Shown here: in pieces, positions 23,721-37,475 of the stretch | Layout of the letters: each line of letters begins with the position of its first letter | How positions within the stretch are numbered: the stretch's first letter is position 1 | Source of the DNA: Liriodendron chinense | Lineage: Eukaryota; Streptophyta; Magnoliopsida; Magnoliales; Magnoliaceae | Length of the DNA stretch: 64,000 nt | Assembly (NCBI GenBank): GCA_003013855.2 | Contig: ML058384.1 | Location: 13,650,176-13,714,175, forward strand | Reading direction: 5' to 3' | Notes under the pieces: model-generated | What the model was told of the DNA's origin: nothing | Database searches by the model: none | Seen by the model: the letters and a program-made list of their open reading frames with translations, nothing else | Position numbers and translations under genes: made by a program

Positions 23721-26700
23721 GTGTCCACTTACTGCAACCAGGGCCAGTGACCGTCTCTGATGGGACGGGTGACTTACTGGAGGGCACTCCATGGGGTCTT
23801 TGTGCAAACAGGGTTTCGACCGAGTCGTATATCTCAGTGTCATGACGCGTCTCTGTGGACGATATGACTTTCAGAGATACACTCCACGGTGTCCACTTAC
23901 TGCAACCAGGGCCAGTGACCGTCTCTGATGGGACGGGTGACTTACTGGAGGGCACTCCATGGGGTCTTTGTGCAAACAGGGTTTCGACCGAGTCGTATAT
24001 CTCAGTGTCATTACGCGTCTCTATGGACGATATGACTTTCAGAGATACACTCCAGGGCGTCCACTTACTGCAACCAGGGCCAGTGACTGTCTCTGATGGG
24101 ACGGGTGACTTACTAGAGGGCACTCCATGGGGTCTTTGTGCAAACAGGGTTTCGACCGAGTCGTATATCTCAGTGTCATGACGCGTCTCTGTGGACGATA
24201 TGACTTTCAGAGATACACTCCACGGTGTCCACTTACTGCAACCAGGGCTAGAGACCGTCTTTGATGGGACGGGTGACTTACTGGAGGGCCCTCCATGGGG
24301 TCTTTGTGCAAACAGGGTTTCGACCGAGTCGTATATCTCAGTGTCATGACGCGTCTCTGTGGACGATATGACTTTCAGAGATACACTCCACGGTGTCCAC
24401 TTACTGCAACCAGGGCCAGTGACCGTCTCTGATGGGACGGGTGACTTACTGGAGGGCACTCCATGGGTCTTTGTGCAAACAGGGTTTCGACCGAGTCGTA
24501 TATCTCAGTGTCATGACGCGTCTCTGTGGACGATATGACTTTCAGAGATACACTCCACGGTGTCCACTTACTGCAACCAGGGCCAGTGACCGTCTCTGAT
24601 GGGACGGGTGACTTACTGGAGGGCACTCCATGGGGTCTTTGTGCAAACAGGGTTTCGACCGAGTCGTATATCTCAGTGTCATACGCGTCTCTATTGACGA
24701 TATTACTTTCAGAGATACACCCCATGGCGTCCACTTACAGCAACCAGGGCCAGTGACTGTCTCTGATGGGACGGGTGACTTCCTAGAGGGCACTCTATGG
24801 GGTGTTTGTGCCAACAGGGTTTCGACCGAGTAGTATATCTCAGTGTCATGACGCGTCTCTATGGACGATATGACTTTCAGAGATACACTCCAGGGCGTCC
24901 ACTAACTGCAACCAGGGACAGTGACCGTCTCTGATGGGACAGGTGACTTGCTACAAGGCACTCCATGGGGTCTTTGTGCAAATAGGGTTTCGACCGAGTC
25001 GTATATCTCAGTGTCATGACGCGTCTCTATGAACGATATGACTTTCAGAGATACACTCCAGGGCGTCCACTTACTGCAACCAGCGCCAGTGACCGTCTCT
25101 GATGGGACAGGCGACTTGCTACAAGGCACTCCATGGGGTTTTTGTGCAAATAGGGTTTCGACCGAGTCGTATATCTCAGTGTCATGACGCGTCTCTATGA
25201 ACGATATGACTTTCAGAGATACACTCCAGGGCGTCCACTTACTGCAACCAGCGCCAGTGACCGTCTCTGATGGGACGGGTGACTTACTGGAGGGCCCTCC
25301 ATGGGGTCTTTGTGCAAACAGGGTTTCGACCGAGTCGTATATCTCAGTTTCATGACGCGTCTCTGTGGACGATATGACTTTCAGAGATACACTCCACGGT
25401 GTCCACTTACTGCAACCAGGGCCAGTGACCGTCTCTGATGGGACGGGTGACTTGCTGGAGGGCACTCCATGGGGTCTTTGTGCAAACAGGGTTTCGACCG
25501 AGTCGTATATCTCAGTGTCATGACGCGTCTCTGTGGACGATATGACTTTCAGAGATACACTCCAGGTGTCCACTTACTGCAACCAGGGCCAGTGACCGTC
25601 TCTGATGGGACGGGTGACTTGCTGGAGGGCACTCCATGGGGTCTTTGCGCAAACAGGGTTTCGACCGAGTCGTATATCTTAGTTTCATGACGCATCTCTG
25701 TGGACGATATGACTTTCAGAGATACACTACACGGTGTCCACTTACTACAACCAGGGCCAGTGACCGTCTCCACTGGGACGGGTGACTTGCAGGAAGGCAC
25801 TCCAAGGGGACTTTGTGCAAACAGGATTTCGACCGAGTCTTATATCTCAGTGTCATGATGCGTCTCTATGGACGATATGACTTTCAGAGTTACACTCCAG
25901 GGTGTCCACTTACTGCAACCAGGGCCAGTGACCGTCTTTGATGGGACGGGTGACTTGCTGGAGGACACTCCATGGGGTCTTTGTGCAAACAGGGTTTCGA
26001 CCGAGTAGTATATCTCAGTGTCATGACGCGTCTCTATGGACGATATGACTTTCAGAGATACACTCCAGGGCGTCCACTTACTACAACCATGGCCAGTGAC
26101 CGACTCTGATGGGACGGGTGACTTACTAGAGGGCACTCTATGGGGTCTTTGTGCAAACAGGGTTTAGACCGAGTAGTATATCTCAGGGCTATTACATGTC
26201 TCTATTGACGATATTACTTTCAGAGATACACCCTATGGCGTCCACTTACAGCAACCAGGGCCAGTGACTGTCTCTGATGGGACGGGTGACTTCCTGGAGG
26301 GCACTCCATGGGGTCTTTGTGCCAACAGGGTTTCGACCGAGTCGTATATCTCATTGTCATGACGCGTCTCTATGGACGATAAGACTTTCAGAGATACACT
26401 CTAGGGCGTCCACTAACTGCAACCAGGGCCAGTGACCGTCTCTGATGGGACAGGTGACTTGCTAGAAGGCACTCCATGGGGTCTTTGTGCAAATAGGGTT
26501 TCGACCGAGTCGTATATCTCAGTGTCATGACGCGTCCCTATGGACGATATGACTTTCAGAGATACACACCAGGGCATCCACTTACTGCAACCAGGGCCAG
26601 TGACCGTCTCCGCTGGGACAGGTGACTTGCTGGAAGGCACTCCATGGGGTCTTTGTGCAAACAGGGTTTCGACCGAGTCGTATATCTCAGTGTCATGACG

Positions 26701-29700
26701 CGTCTCTATGGACGATATGACTTTTAGAGATACACTCCAGGGCGTCCACTTACTACAACCAGGGCCAGTGACCGTCTCTGATGGGACGGGTGACTTGCTG
26801 GAAGGCACTCCATTGGGTCTTTGTGCGAACAGGGTTTCGACCGAGTAGTATATCTCAGTGTCATGACGCGTCTCTATTGACAATATTACTTTCAGAGATA
26901 CACTCTAGGGCGTCCACTTACTGCAACCAGGGCCAGAGACCGTCTCTGATGGGTCGGGTGACTTACAAGAGGGCCCTCCATGGGGACTTTGTGCAAACAG
27001 GGTTTCGACCGAGTCGTATATCTTAGTTTCATGTAGCGTCTCTGTGGACGATATGACTTTCAGACATACACTTCACGGTGTCCACTTACTGCAACCAGGG
27101 CCAGTGACCGTCTCCGCTGGGATTGGTGACTTGCTGGAAGGCACTCCATGGGGTCTTTGTGCAAACAGGGTTTCGACCGAGTAGTATATCTCAGTGTCAT
27201 GACGCGTCTCTATGGACGATAAGACTTTCAGAGATACACTCCAGGGCGTCCACTAACTGCAACCAGGGCCAGTGACCGTCTTTGATGGGTCGGGTGACTT
27301 GCTGGAGGGCTCTCCATGGGGTCTTTGTGTGAACAGGGTTTAGACCGAGTAGTATATCTCAGGGCTATTACATGTCTCTATTGACGATATTACTTTCAGA
27401 GATACACCCTATGGCGTCCACTTACAGCAACCAGGGCCAGTGACTGTCTCTGATGGGACGGGTGACTTCCTGGAGGGCACTCCATGGGGTCTTTGTGCCA
27501 ACAGGGTTTCGACCGAGTCGTATATCTCAGTGTCATGACGCGTCTCTATGGACGATAAGACTTTCAGAGATACACTCCAGGGCGTCCACTAACTGCAACC
27601 AGGGCCAGTGACCGTCTCTGATGGGACAGGTGACTTGCTAGAAGGCACTCCATGGGGTCTTTGTGCAAATAGGGTTTCGACCGAGTCGTATATCTCAGTG
27701 TCATGACGCGTCCCTATGGACGATATGACTTTCAGAGATACACTCCAGGGCATCCACTTACTGCAACCAGGGCCAGTGACCGTCTCCGCTGGGACAGGTG
27801 ACTTGCTGGAAGGCACTCCATGGGGTCTTTGTGCAAACAGGGTTTCGACCGAGTCGTATATCTCAGTGTCATGACGCGTCTCTATGGACGATATGACTTT
27901 TAGAGATACACTCCAGGGCGTCCACTTACTACAACCAGGGCCAGTGACCGTCTCTGATGGGACGGGTGACTTACTAGAGGGCACTCCGTGCGGTCTTTGT
28001 GCAAAGAGGGTTTCGACCGAGTCGTATATCTCGGTGTCATGACGCGTCTCTGTGGACGATATGATTTTTAGAGATGCACTTCACGGTGTCCACTTACTGC
28101 AACCAGGGCCAGTGACCGTCTCCGCTGGGACAGGTGACATGCTGGAGGGAACTCCATGGGGTCTTTGTGCAAACAGGGTTTCGACCGAATCGTATATCTC
28201 TGTGTCATGACGCGTCTCTGTGGACGATATGACTTTCAGAGATACACTTCACGGTATCCACCTACTGCAACCAGCGCCAGTGACTGTCTACGCTGGGACA
28301 GGTGACTTGCTGGAAGGCACTCCATCGGGTCTTTGTGCAAACAGGGTTTCGACCGAGTCGTATATCTCAGTGTCATGAGGCGTCTCTGTGGACGATATGA
28401 TTTTCAGAGATGCACTTCACGGTGTCCACTTATTGCAACCAGGGCCAGTGACCGTGTCCGCTGGGACAGGTGACTTGCTGGAGGGCACTCCATGGGGTCT
28501 TTGTGCAAACAGGGATTCGACCGAATCGTATATCTCTGTGTCATGACGCGTCTCTGTGGACGATATGACTTTCAGAGATACACTCCAGGCTGTCCACTTA
28601 CTGCAACCAGGGCCAGTGACCGTCTCTGATGGGACGGGTGACTTGCTGGAGGGCACTCCATGGGGTCTTTGTGCAAACAGGGTTTCGACCGAGTAGTATA
28701 TCTCAGTGTCATGACGCGTCTCTATGGACGATATGACTTTTAGAGATACACTCCAGGGCGTCCACATACTACAACCAGGGCCAGTGACCGTCTCTGATGG
28801 GACGGGTGACTTACTAGAGGGCACTCCGTGCGGTCTTTGTGCAAAGAGGGTTTCGACCGAGTCGTATATCTCAGTTTCATGACGCGTCTCTGTGGACGAT
28901 ATGACTTTCAGAGATACACTTCACGGTGTCCCCTTACTGCAACCAGGGCCAGTGACCATTTCCGATGGGACAGGTGACTTGCTGGAAGGCACTCCATGGG
29001 GTCTTTGTGCAAATAGGGTTTCAACCGATTCGTATATCTCAGTGTCATGACGCGTCTCTATGGACGATATGACTTTCAGAGATACACTTCACGGTATGCA
29101 CTTACTGCAACCAGGGCCAGTGACCGTCTCTGATGGGACGGGTGACTTACTAGAGGGCACTCCAAGATGTCTTTGTGCAAACAGGGTTTCGGCCGAGTCG
29201 TATATCTCAGTGTCATGACCGGTCTCTATTGACGATATGACTTTCGGAGATACACTCCAAGGCGTCCACTTACAGCAACCATGGCCAGTGACCGTCTCTA
29301 ATGGGACGGGTGACTTGCTGGAAGGCACTCCATTGGGTCTTTGTGTGAACAGGGTTTCGACCGAGTAGTATATTTCAGTGTCATGACGCGTCTCTATTGA
29401 CGATATGACTTTCAGTGATACACTCCAGGGCGTCCACTTACTGCAACCAGGGCCAGAAACCGTCTCTGATGGGACGGGTGACTTACTGGAGGGCCCTCCA
29501 TGGGGTCTTTGTGCAAACAGGGTTTCGACCGAGTAGTATATCTTAGTATCATGAAGCGTCTCTGTGGACGATATGACTTTCAGAGATACACTTCACGGTG
29601 TCCACTTACTGCAACCAGGGCCAGTGACCGACTCCGCTGGGACGGGTGACTTGCTGGAAGGCACTCCATGGGGTCTTTGCGCAAACAGGGTTTCGACCGA

Positions 29701-30054
29701 GTCTTATATCTCAGTGTCAGGACGCGTCTCTGTGGATGATATGACTTTCCGAGAAAGACTTCATGGTATCCACTTACTGCAACCAGGGCCAGTGACCGTC
29801 TTTGATGGGACGGGTGAGTTGCTGAAGGGCTCTACATGGGGTCTTTGTGCAAACAGGGTTTAGACCGAGTAGTATATCTCAGTGTCATTGCGCGTCTCTA
29901 TTGACGATATTACTTTCAGAGATACACCCCATGGCGTCCACTTACAGCAACCAGGGCTAGTGACCGTCTCTGATGGGACGGGTGACGTCCTAGAGGGCAC
30001 TCCATGGCGTCTTTGTGCCAACAGGGTTTCGACCGAGTAGTTTATCTCAGTGTC
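22961..30054 (+). repeat. Central mosaic region
   Basis: Left-arm subtypes return (TTCACGGTGTCCCC, ACCGGTCTCTATTG, CAGAAACCG, AAGCGTCTCTGTGG, ACCCCATGGCG, GATAAGACTTTC), mixed with near-consensus monomers at about 23740-24690. From about 28050 a new subtype appears with GATTTTTAGAGATGCAC or GATTTTCAGAGATGCAC, which becomes common to the right. Two adjacent monomers near 25021 and 25189 share GAACGATATG and CAGCGCCAGTG and look like a local duplication. No non-satellite DNA is seen. Confidence 0.8.
26161..26790 (+). repeat. Block repeated at 27337-27966 (offset 1176 bp, 7 monomers)
   Basis: The unusual string CTCAGGGCTATTACATG occurs only at about 26182 and 27358, followed in both by ACCCTATGGCG, GATAAGACTTTC, GCGTCCCTATGG and TTTTAGAGATACAC monomers in the same order. 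The copies part near 26790, where the second has CTCCGTGCGGTC. The seven-monomer offset equals that of the 7-mer HOR farther right, although the monomer types differ. Confidence 0.7.
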
Positions 30055-32337
30055 ATGACGCGTCTTTATGGATGATAAGACTTTCAGAGATACACTCAAG
30101 GGCGTCCACTAACTGCAACCAGGGCCAGTGACCGTCTCTGATGGGACGGGTGACTTGCTAGAAGGCACTCCATGGGGTCTTTTTACAAATAGGGTTTCGA
30201 CCGAGTCGTATATCTCAGTGTCATGACGCGTCTCTATGGATGATATGACTTTCAGAGATGCACTTCACGACATCCACTTATTGCAACGAGGGCCAGTGAC
30301 CGTCTCTGATGGGACGGGTGACTTACTGGAGGGCACTCCATGGGATATTTGTGCAAACAGGGTTTTGACCGAGTAGTATATCTCAGTTTCATGACGCGTC
30401 TCTGTGGACGATATGACTTTCAGAGATACACTTCACGGTATCCACTAACTGCAATCAGGGCCACTGACCGTCTCTGATGGGACGGGTGACTTGCTGGTAG
30501 GCACTCCATGGGGTCTTTGTGCGAACAGGGTTTCGATCGAGTAGTATATCTCAATGTTATGACGCGTCTCTATTGACGATATGACTTTCAGAGATACACT
30601 CCAGGGCGTCCACTTACTGCAACCAGGGCCAGAGACCGTCTCTGATGGGACGGGTGACTTACTGGAGGGCACTCCTTAGGGTCTTTGTGCAAACAGGGTT
30701 TGGACCGAGCAGTATATATCAGTGTCATGACGCGTCTCTACGGACGATATGACTTTCAGAGATACACTCCAGGGCGTCCACTTATTGCAACCAGCGCCCG
30801 TGAACGTCTCTGATGTGACGGGTGACTAACTGGAGGGCACTCCTTGAGGTATTTGTGCAAACAGGGTTTCGACTGAGTAGTATATCTCAGTTTCATGACG
30901 TGTCTCTGTGGACGATATGACTTTCAGAGATACACTTCACGGTATCCACTAACTGCAATCAGGGCCACTGACCGTCTCTGATGGGACGGGTGACTTGCTG
31001 GTAGGCATTCCATGGGGTCTTTGTGCGAACAGGGTTTCGATCGAGTAGTATATCTCAATGTTATGACGCGTCTCTATTGATGATATGACTTTCAGAGATA
31101 CACTCCAGGGCGTTCAGTTACTGCAACCAGGGCCAGTGACCGAGTGGTATATCTTAGTGTCATGACGCATCTCTATGGACAATATAACTTTCAGAGATAC
31201 ACTTCACGGTGTCCACTTACTGCAACCAGGGCCAGTGACTGTCTCCGCTGGGACAGGTGATTTGCCGGAAGGTACTCCATCGGGTCTTTGTGCAAACAGG
31301 GTTTCGACCGAGTCGTATATCTCAGTGTCATGACGCGTCTCTGTCGACGATATGATTTTTAGAGATGCACTTCACGGTGTCCACTTACTGCAACCAGGGC
31401 CAGTGGCCGTCTCCGCTGGGACAGGTGACATGCTGGAGGGAACACCATGGGGTCTTTGTGCAAACAGGGTTTCGACCGAATCGTATATCTCTGTGTCATG
31501 ACGCGTCTCTGTGGACGATATGACTTTCAGAGATACACTTCACGGTATCCACCTACTGCAACCAGGGCCAGTGACTGTCTATGCTGGGACAGGTGACTTG
31601 CTGGAAGGCACTCCATCGGGTCTTTGTGCAAACAGGGTTTCGACCGAGTCGTATATCTCAGTGTCATGAGGTGTCTCTGTGGACGATATGATTTTCAGAG
31701 ATGCACTTCACGGTGTCCACTTATTGCAACCAGGGCCAGTGACCGTGTCCGCTGGGACAGGTGACTTGCTGGAGGGCACTCCATGGGGTCTTTGTGCAAA
31801 CAGGGATTCAACCGAATCGTATATCTCTCTGTCAAGACGCGTCTCTGTGGACGATATGACTTTCAGAGATACACTTCACGGTATCCACTTACTGCAACCA
31901 GGGCCAGTAACCGTCTCTGAGGAGACGGGTGACTTGCTGGAAGGCACTCCATTGGGGCTCTGGGCAAACAGGGTTTCAACCGAGTCGTATATCTCAGTGT
32001 CATGACGCGTCTCTATGGACGATATGACTTTCAGAGATACACTACACGGTGTCCACTTACTACAACCAGGGCCAGTGACCGTCTCCACTGGGACGGGTGA
32101 CTTGATGGAAGGCACTCCAAGGGGACTTTGTGCAAACAGGATTTCGACCGAGTCTTATATCTCAGTGTCATGACGCGTCTCTATGGACGATATGACTTTC
32201 AGCGATACACTCCAGGGTGTCCACTTACTACAACCAAGGCCAGTGACCGTCTCTGATGGGACGGGTGACTTGCTGGAGGGCACTCCATGGGGTCTTTGTG
32301 CAAACAGGGTTTCGACCGAGTAGTATATCTCAGTGTC
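30055..32337 (+). repeat. 2283-bp HOR, copy 1
   Basis: Positions here correspond base for base to 32338-34620. The unit holds 14 monomers, one of them shortened by 69 bp (14 x 168 - 69 = 2283). I noticed about eight or nine single-base differences between the copies (for example TTTTTACAAA versus TTTGTACAAA, GGTACTCC versus GGCACTCC near 31273, GGGCAAAC versus AGGCAAAC near 31966) and no indel, so identity is above 99.5%. Private variants include GGATTCAACCGAATCG, CTGGTAGGCA, GCAATCAGGGCCACTG and TGAGGAGACGGG. Confidence 0.9.
31138..31145 (+). repeat. 69-bp deletion junction in a truncated monomer (also at 33421-33428)
   Basis: GGGCCAGTGACCG is joined directly to AGTGGTATATC, so everything between the first GACCG (monomer position 51) and the second GACCG (position 120) is missing. 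The distance between those two pentamers in the intact monomer is exactly 69 bp, the shortfall of the 2283 bp HOR from 14 monomers. The breakpoints lie at the equivalent ends of the internal sub-repeats, as expected for exchange or slippage between them. Confidence 0.85.
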
Positions 32338-34620
32338 ATGACGCGTCTCTATGGACGATAAGACTTTCAGAGATACACTCAAGGGCGTCCACTAACTGCA
32401 ACCAGGGCCAGTGACCGTCTCTGATGGGACGGGTGACTTGCTAGAAGGCACTCCATGGGGTCTTTGTACAAATAGGGTTTCGACCGAGTCGTATATCTCA
32501 GTGTCATGACGCGTCTCTATGGATGATATGACTTTCAGAGATGCACTTCACGACATCCACTTATTGCAACGAGGGCCAGTGACCGTCTCTGATGGGACGG
32601 GTGACTTACTGGAGGGCACTCCATGGGGTATTTGTGCAAACAGGGTTTCGACCGAGTAGTATATCTCAGTTTCATGACGCGTCTCTGTGGACGATATGAC
32701 TTTCAGAGATACACTTCACGGTATCCACTAACTGCAATCAGGGCCACTGACCGTCTCTGATGGGACGGGTGACTTGCTGGTAGGCACTCCATGGGGTCTT
32801 TGTGCGAACAGGGTTTCGATCGAGTAGTATATCTCAATGTTATGACGCGTCTCTATTGACGATATGACTTTCAGAGATACACTCCAGGGCGTCCACTTAC
32901 TGCAACCAGGGCCAGAGACCGTCTCTGATGGGACGGGTGACTTACTGGAGGGCACTCCTTAGGGTCTTTGTGCAAACAGGGTTTGGACCGAGCAGTATAT
33001 ATCAGTGTCATGACGCGTCTCTACGGACGATATGACTTTCAGAGATACACTCCAGGGCGTCCACTTATTGCAACCAGCGCCCGTGAACGTCTCTGATGTG
33101 ACGGGTGACTAACTGGAGGGCACTCCTTGAGGTATTTGTGCAAACAGGGTTTCGACTGAGTAGTATATCTCAGTTTCATGACGTGTCTCTGTGGACGATA
33201 TGACTTTCAGAGATACACTTCACGGTATCCACTAACTGCAATCAGGGCCACTGACCGTCTCTGATGGGACGGGTGACTTGCTGGTAGGCATTCCATGGGG
33301 TCTTTGTGCGAACAGGGTTTCGATCGAGTAGTATATCTCAATGTTATGACGCGTCTCTATTGATGATATGACTTTCAGAGATACACTCCAGGGCGTTCAG
33401 TTACTGCAACCAGGGCCAGTGACCGAGTGGTATATCTTAGTGTCATGACGCATCTCTATGGACAATATAACTTTCAGAGATACACTTCACGGTGTCCACT
33501 TACTGCAACCAGGGCCAGTGACTGTCTCCGCTGGGACAGGTGATTTGCCGGAAGGCACTCCATCGGGTCTTTGTGCAAACAGGGTTTCGACCGAGTCGTA
33601 TATCTCAGTGTCATGACGCGTCTCTGTCGACGATATGATTTTTAGAGATGCACTTCACGGTGTCCACTTACTGCAACCAGGGCCAGTGGCCGTCTCCGCT
33701 GGGACAGGTGACATGCTGGAGGGAACACCATGGGGTCTTTGTGCAAACAGGGTTTCGACCGAATCGTATATCTCTGTGTCATGACGCGTCTCTGTGGACG
33801 ATATGACTTTCAGAGATACACTTCACGGTATCCACCTACTGCAACCAGGGCCAGTGACTGTCTATGCTGGGACAGGTGACTTGCTGGAAGGCACTCCATC
33901 GGGTCTTTGTGCAAACAGGGTTTCGACCGAGTCGTATATCTCAGTGTCATGAGGTGTCTCTGTGGACGATATGATTTTCAGAGATGCACTTCACGGTGTC
34001 CACTTATTGCAACCAGGGCCAGTGACCGTGTCCGCTGGGACAGGTGACTTGCTGGAGGGCACTCCATGGGGTCTTTGTGCAAACAGGGATTCAACCGAAT
34101 CGTATATCTCTGTGTCAAGACGCGTCTCTGTGGACGATATGACTTTCAGAGATACACTTCACGGTATCCACTTACTGCAACCAGGGCCAGTAACCGTCTC
34201 TGAGGAGACGGGTGACTTGCTGGAAGGCACTCCATTGGGGCTCTAGGCAAACAGGGTTTCAACCGAGTCGTATATCTCAGTGTCATGACGCGTCTCTATG
34301 GACGATATGACTTTCAGAGATACACTACACGGTGTCCACTTACTACAACCAGGGCCAGTGACCGTCTCCACTGGGACGGGTGACTTGATGGAAGGCACTC
34401 CAAGGGGACTTTGTGCAAACAGGATTTCGACCGAGTCTTATATCTCAGTGTCATGACGCGTCTCTATGGACGATATGACTTTCAGCGATACACTCCAGGG
34501 TGTCCACTTACTACAACCAAGGCCAGTGACCGTCTCTGATGGGACGGGTGACTTGCTGGAGGGCACTCCATGGGGTCTTTGTGCAAACAGGGTTTCGACC
34601 GAGTAGTATATCTCAGTGTC
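32338..34620 (+). repeat. 2283-bp HOR, copy 2
   Basis: This is the tandem partner of 30055-32337, directly adjacent to it. It ends where the next monomer reads GACTATTAGAGATACATTCC instead of the expected GATAAGACTTTC type. The pair is a simple recent duplication of an older, diverged 14-monomer stretch: monomers inside one unit differ strongly from each other, whereas equivalent monomers across the copies are almost identical. Confidence 0.9.
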
Positions 34621-37475
34621 ATGACGCGTCTCTATGGACGATATGACTATTAGAGATACATTCCAGGGCGTCCACTTACTACAACCAGGGCCAGTGACCA
34701 TCTCTGATGGGACGGGTGACTTACTAGAGGGCACTCCATGGGGTCTTTGTGCAAAGAGGGTTTCGACCGAGTCGTATATCTCAGTTTCATGACGCGTCTC
34801 TGTGGATGATATGACTTTTAGAGATACACTCCAGGGCGTCCACTTACTACAACCAGGGCCAGTGACCGTCTCTGATGGGATGGGTGACTTACTAGAGGGC
34901 ACTCCATGGGGTCTTTCTGCAAAGAGGGTTTCGACCGAGTCGTATATCTCAGTTTCATGACGCGTCTCTGTGGATGATACTCTTTCAGAGATACACTTCA
35001 CGGTGTCCCCTTACTGCAAGCAGGGCCAGTGACCATTTCCGCTGGGACAGGTGACTTGCTGGAAGGCACTCCATGGGGTCTTTGTGCAAATACGGTTTCA
35101 ACCGAGTCGTATATCTCAGTGTCATGACGCGTCTCTGTGGACGATATGACTTTCAGAGATACACTTCACGGTATCCACTTACTGCAACCAGGGCCAGTGA
35201 CCGTCTCTGATGGGACGGGTGACTTACTAGAGGGCACTCCAAGATGTCTTTGTGCAAACAGGGTGTCGACCGAGTCGTATATCTCAGTGTCATGACCGGT
35301 CTCTATTGACGATATGACTTTCAGAGATACACTCCAAGGCGTCCACTTACAGCAACCATGGCCAGTGACCGTCTCTAATGGGACGGGTGACTTGCTGGAA
35401 GGCACTCCATCGGGTCTTTGTGCAAACAGGGTTTCGACCGAGTCGTATATCGCAGTGTCATGACGCGTCTCTGTGGACGATATGATTTTCAGAGATGCAC
35501 TTCACGGTGTCCACTTACTGCAACCAGGGCCAGTGACCGTCTCCGCTCGGACAGGTGACTTGCTGGAGGGCACTCCATGGGGTCCTTGTGCAAACAGGGT
35601 TTCGACCGAGTCGTATATCTCAGTGTCATGACGCGTCTCTGTGGACGATATGACTTTCAGAGATACACTTCACGGTATCCACTTACTGCAACCAGGGCCA
35701 GTGACCGACTCTGATAGGACGGGTGACTTGCTGGAAGACACTCCATGGGTTCTTTGTGCGAACAGGGTTTCGACTGCGTAGTATATCTCAGTGTCATGAC
35801 GCGTCTCTTTTGACGATATGACTTTCAGAGATACACTCCAGGGCGTCCACTTACTGCAACCAGGGCCAGTGACCGTCTCTGATGGGACGGGTGACTTACC
35901 GGAGGGCACTCCATGGGGTCTTTGTGCAAACGGGGTTACGACAGAATCGTATATCTCTGTGTCATGACGCGTCTCTGTGGACGATATGACTTTCAGAGAT
36001 ACACTTCACGGTATCCACTTACTGCAACCAGGGCCGGTGACTGTCTCCGCTGGGACAGGTGACTTGCTGGAAGGCACTCCATCGGGTCTTTGTGCAAACA
36101 GGGTTTCGACCGAGTCGTATATCTCAGTGTCATGACGCGTCTCTGTGGACGATATGATTTTCAGAGATGCACTTCACGGTGTCCACTTACTGCAACCAGG
36201 GCCAGTGACCGTCTCCGCTAGGACAGGTGACTTGCTAGAAGGCACTCCATGGGGTCTTTGTGCAAACAGGGTTTCGACCTAGTCGTATATCTCTGTGTCA
36301 TGACGCGTCTCTGTGGACGATATGACTTTCGGAGATACACTGCACGGTATCCACTTACTGTAAATAGGGCCAGTGACCGTCTCTGATGGGATGGGTGACT
36401 TGCTGGAAGGCACTTCATGGGGTTTTTGTGTAAACAGGGTTTCGACCGAGTCGTATATCTCAGTGTCATGATGCGTCTCTGTAAACGATATGACTTTCAG
36501 AGATACACTTCAGGGTATCCACTTACTGCAACCAGGGCCAGTGACCGTCTCTGATGGGACGGGTGACTTACTGGAGGGCACTCCATTGGGTCTTTGTGCA
36601 AACAGGGTTTTGACCGAGTCATATATCTCAGTTTCATGATGCGTCTCTGTGGACGATATGACTTTCAGAGATACACTTCACGGTGTCCACTTACTACAAC
36701 CAGGGCCAATGACTGTCTCCGCTGGGACAGGTGACTTGCTGGAAGGCACTCCATCGGGTCTTTGTGCAAACAGGGTTTCGACCGAGTCGTATATCTCAGT
36801 GTCCTGACGCGTCTCTGTGGACGATATGATTATCAGAGATGCACTTCGCGGTGTCCACTTACTGCAACCAGGGCCAGTGACCGTCTCCGCTGGGACAGGT
36901 GACTTGCTAGAAGGCACTCCATGGGGTCTTTGTGCAAACAGGGTTTCGACCGAGTCGTATATCTCAGTGTCATGACGCGTCTCTGTGGACGATATGACTT
37001 TCAGAGATACACTTCACGGTATCCACTTACTGCAACCAGGGCCAGTGACCGTCTCTGATGGGACGGGTGACTTGCTGGAAGACACTCCATGGGGTCTTTG
37101 TGCGAACAGGGTTTCGACCGAGTAGTATATCTCAGTGTCATGACGCGTCTCTATGGATGATATGACTTTCAGAGATACACTCCAGGGCGACCACTTACTG
37201 CAAGCAGGGCCAGTGACCGTCTCCGCTGGGACAGGTGACTTTCTAGAAGGCACTCCATCGGGTCTTTGTGCAAACAGGGTTTCGACCGAGTAGTATATCT
37301 CAGTGTCATGACGCGTCTCTATGGATGATATGACTTTCAGAGATACACTCCAGGGCGACCACTTACTGCAAGCAGGGCCAGTGACCGTCTCCGCTGGGAC
37401 AGGTGACTTTCTAGAAGGCACTCCATCGGGTCTTTGTGCAAACAGGGTTTCGACCGAGTCGTATATCTCAGTGTC
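34621..37475 (+). repeat. Right-arm mosaic, part 1
   Basis: Diverged monomers, many with GATTTTCAGAGATGCAC, TTGCTGGAAGGC, GTCTCCGCTGGGACAGG and ACTGCACGGTATCC variants. Near 34975 a monomer has lost three bases (GATGATACTCTTTCAG). Monomers at about 37148 and 37316, both with CTATGGATGATATG and CAGGGCGACC, are nearly identical neighbours and look like a single-monomer duplication. No gene or foreign insertion is visible. Confidence 0.75.

Noticed and set aside
26181..26215. Non-satellite insertion at CTCAGGGCTATTACATG
   Set aside because: It aligns base for base with CTCAGTGTCATTACGCG of other monomers and is only a diverged copy, duplicated 1176 bp downstream.
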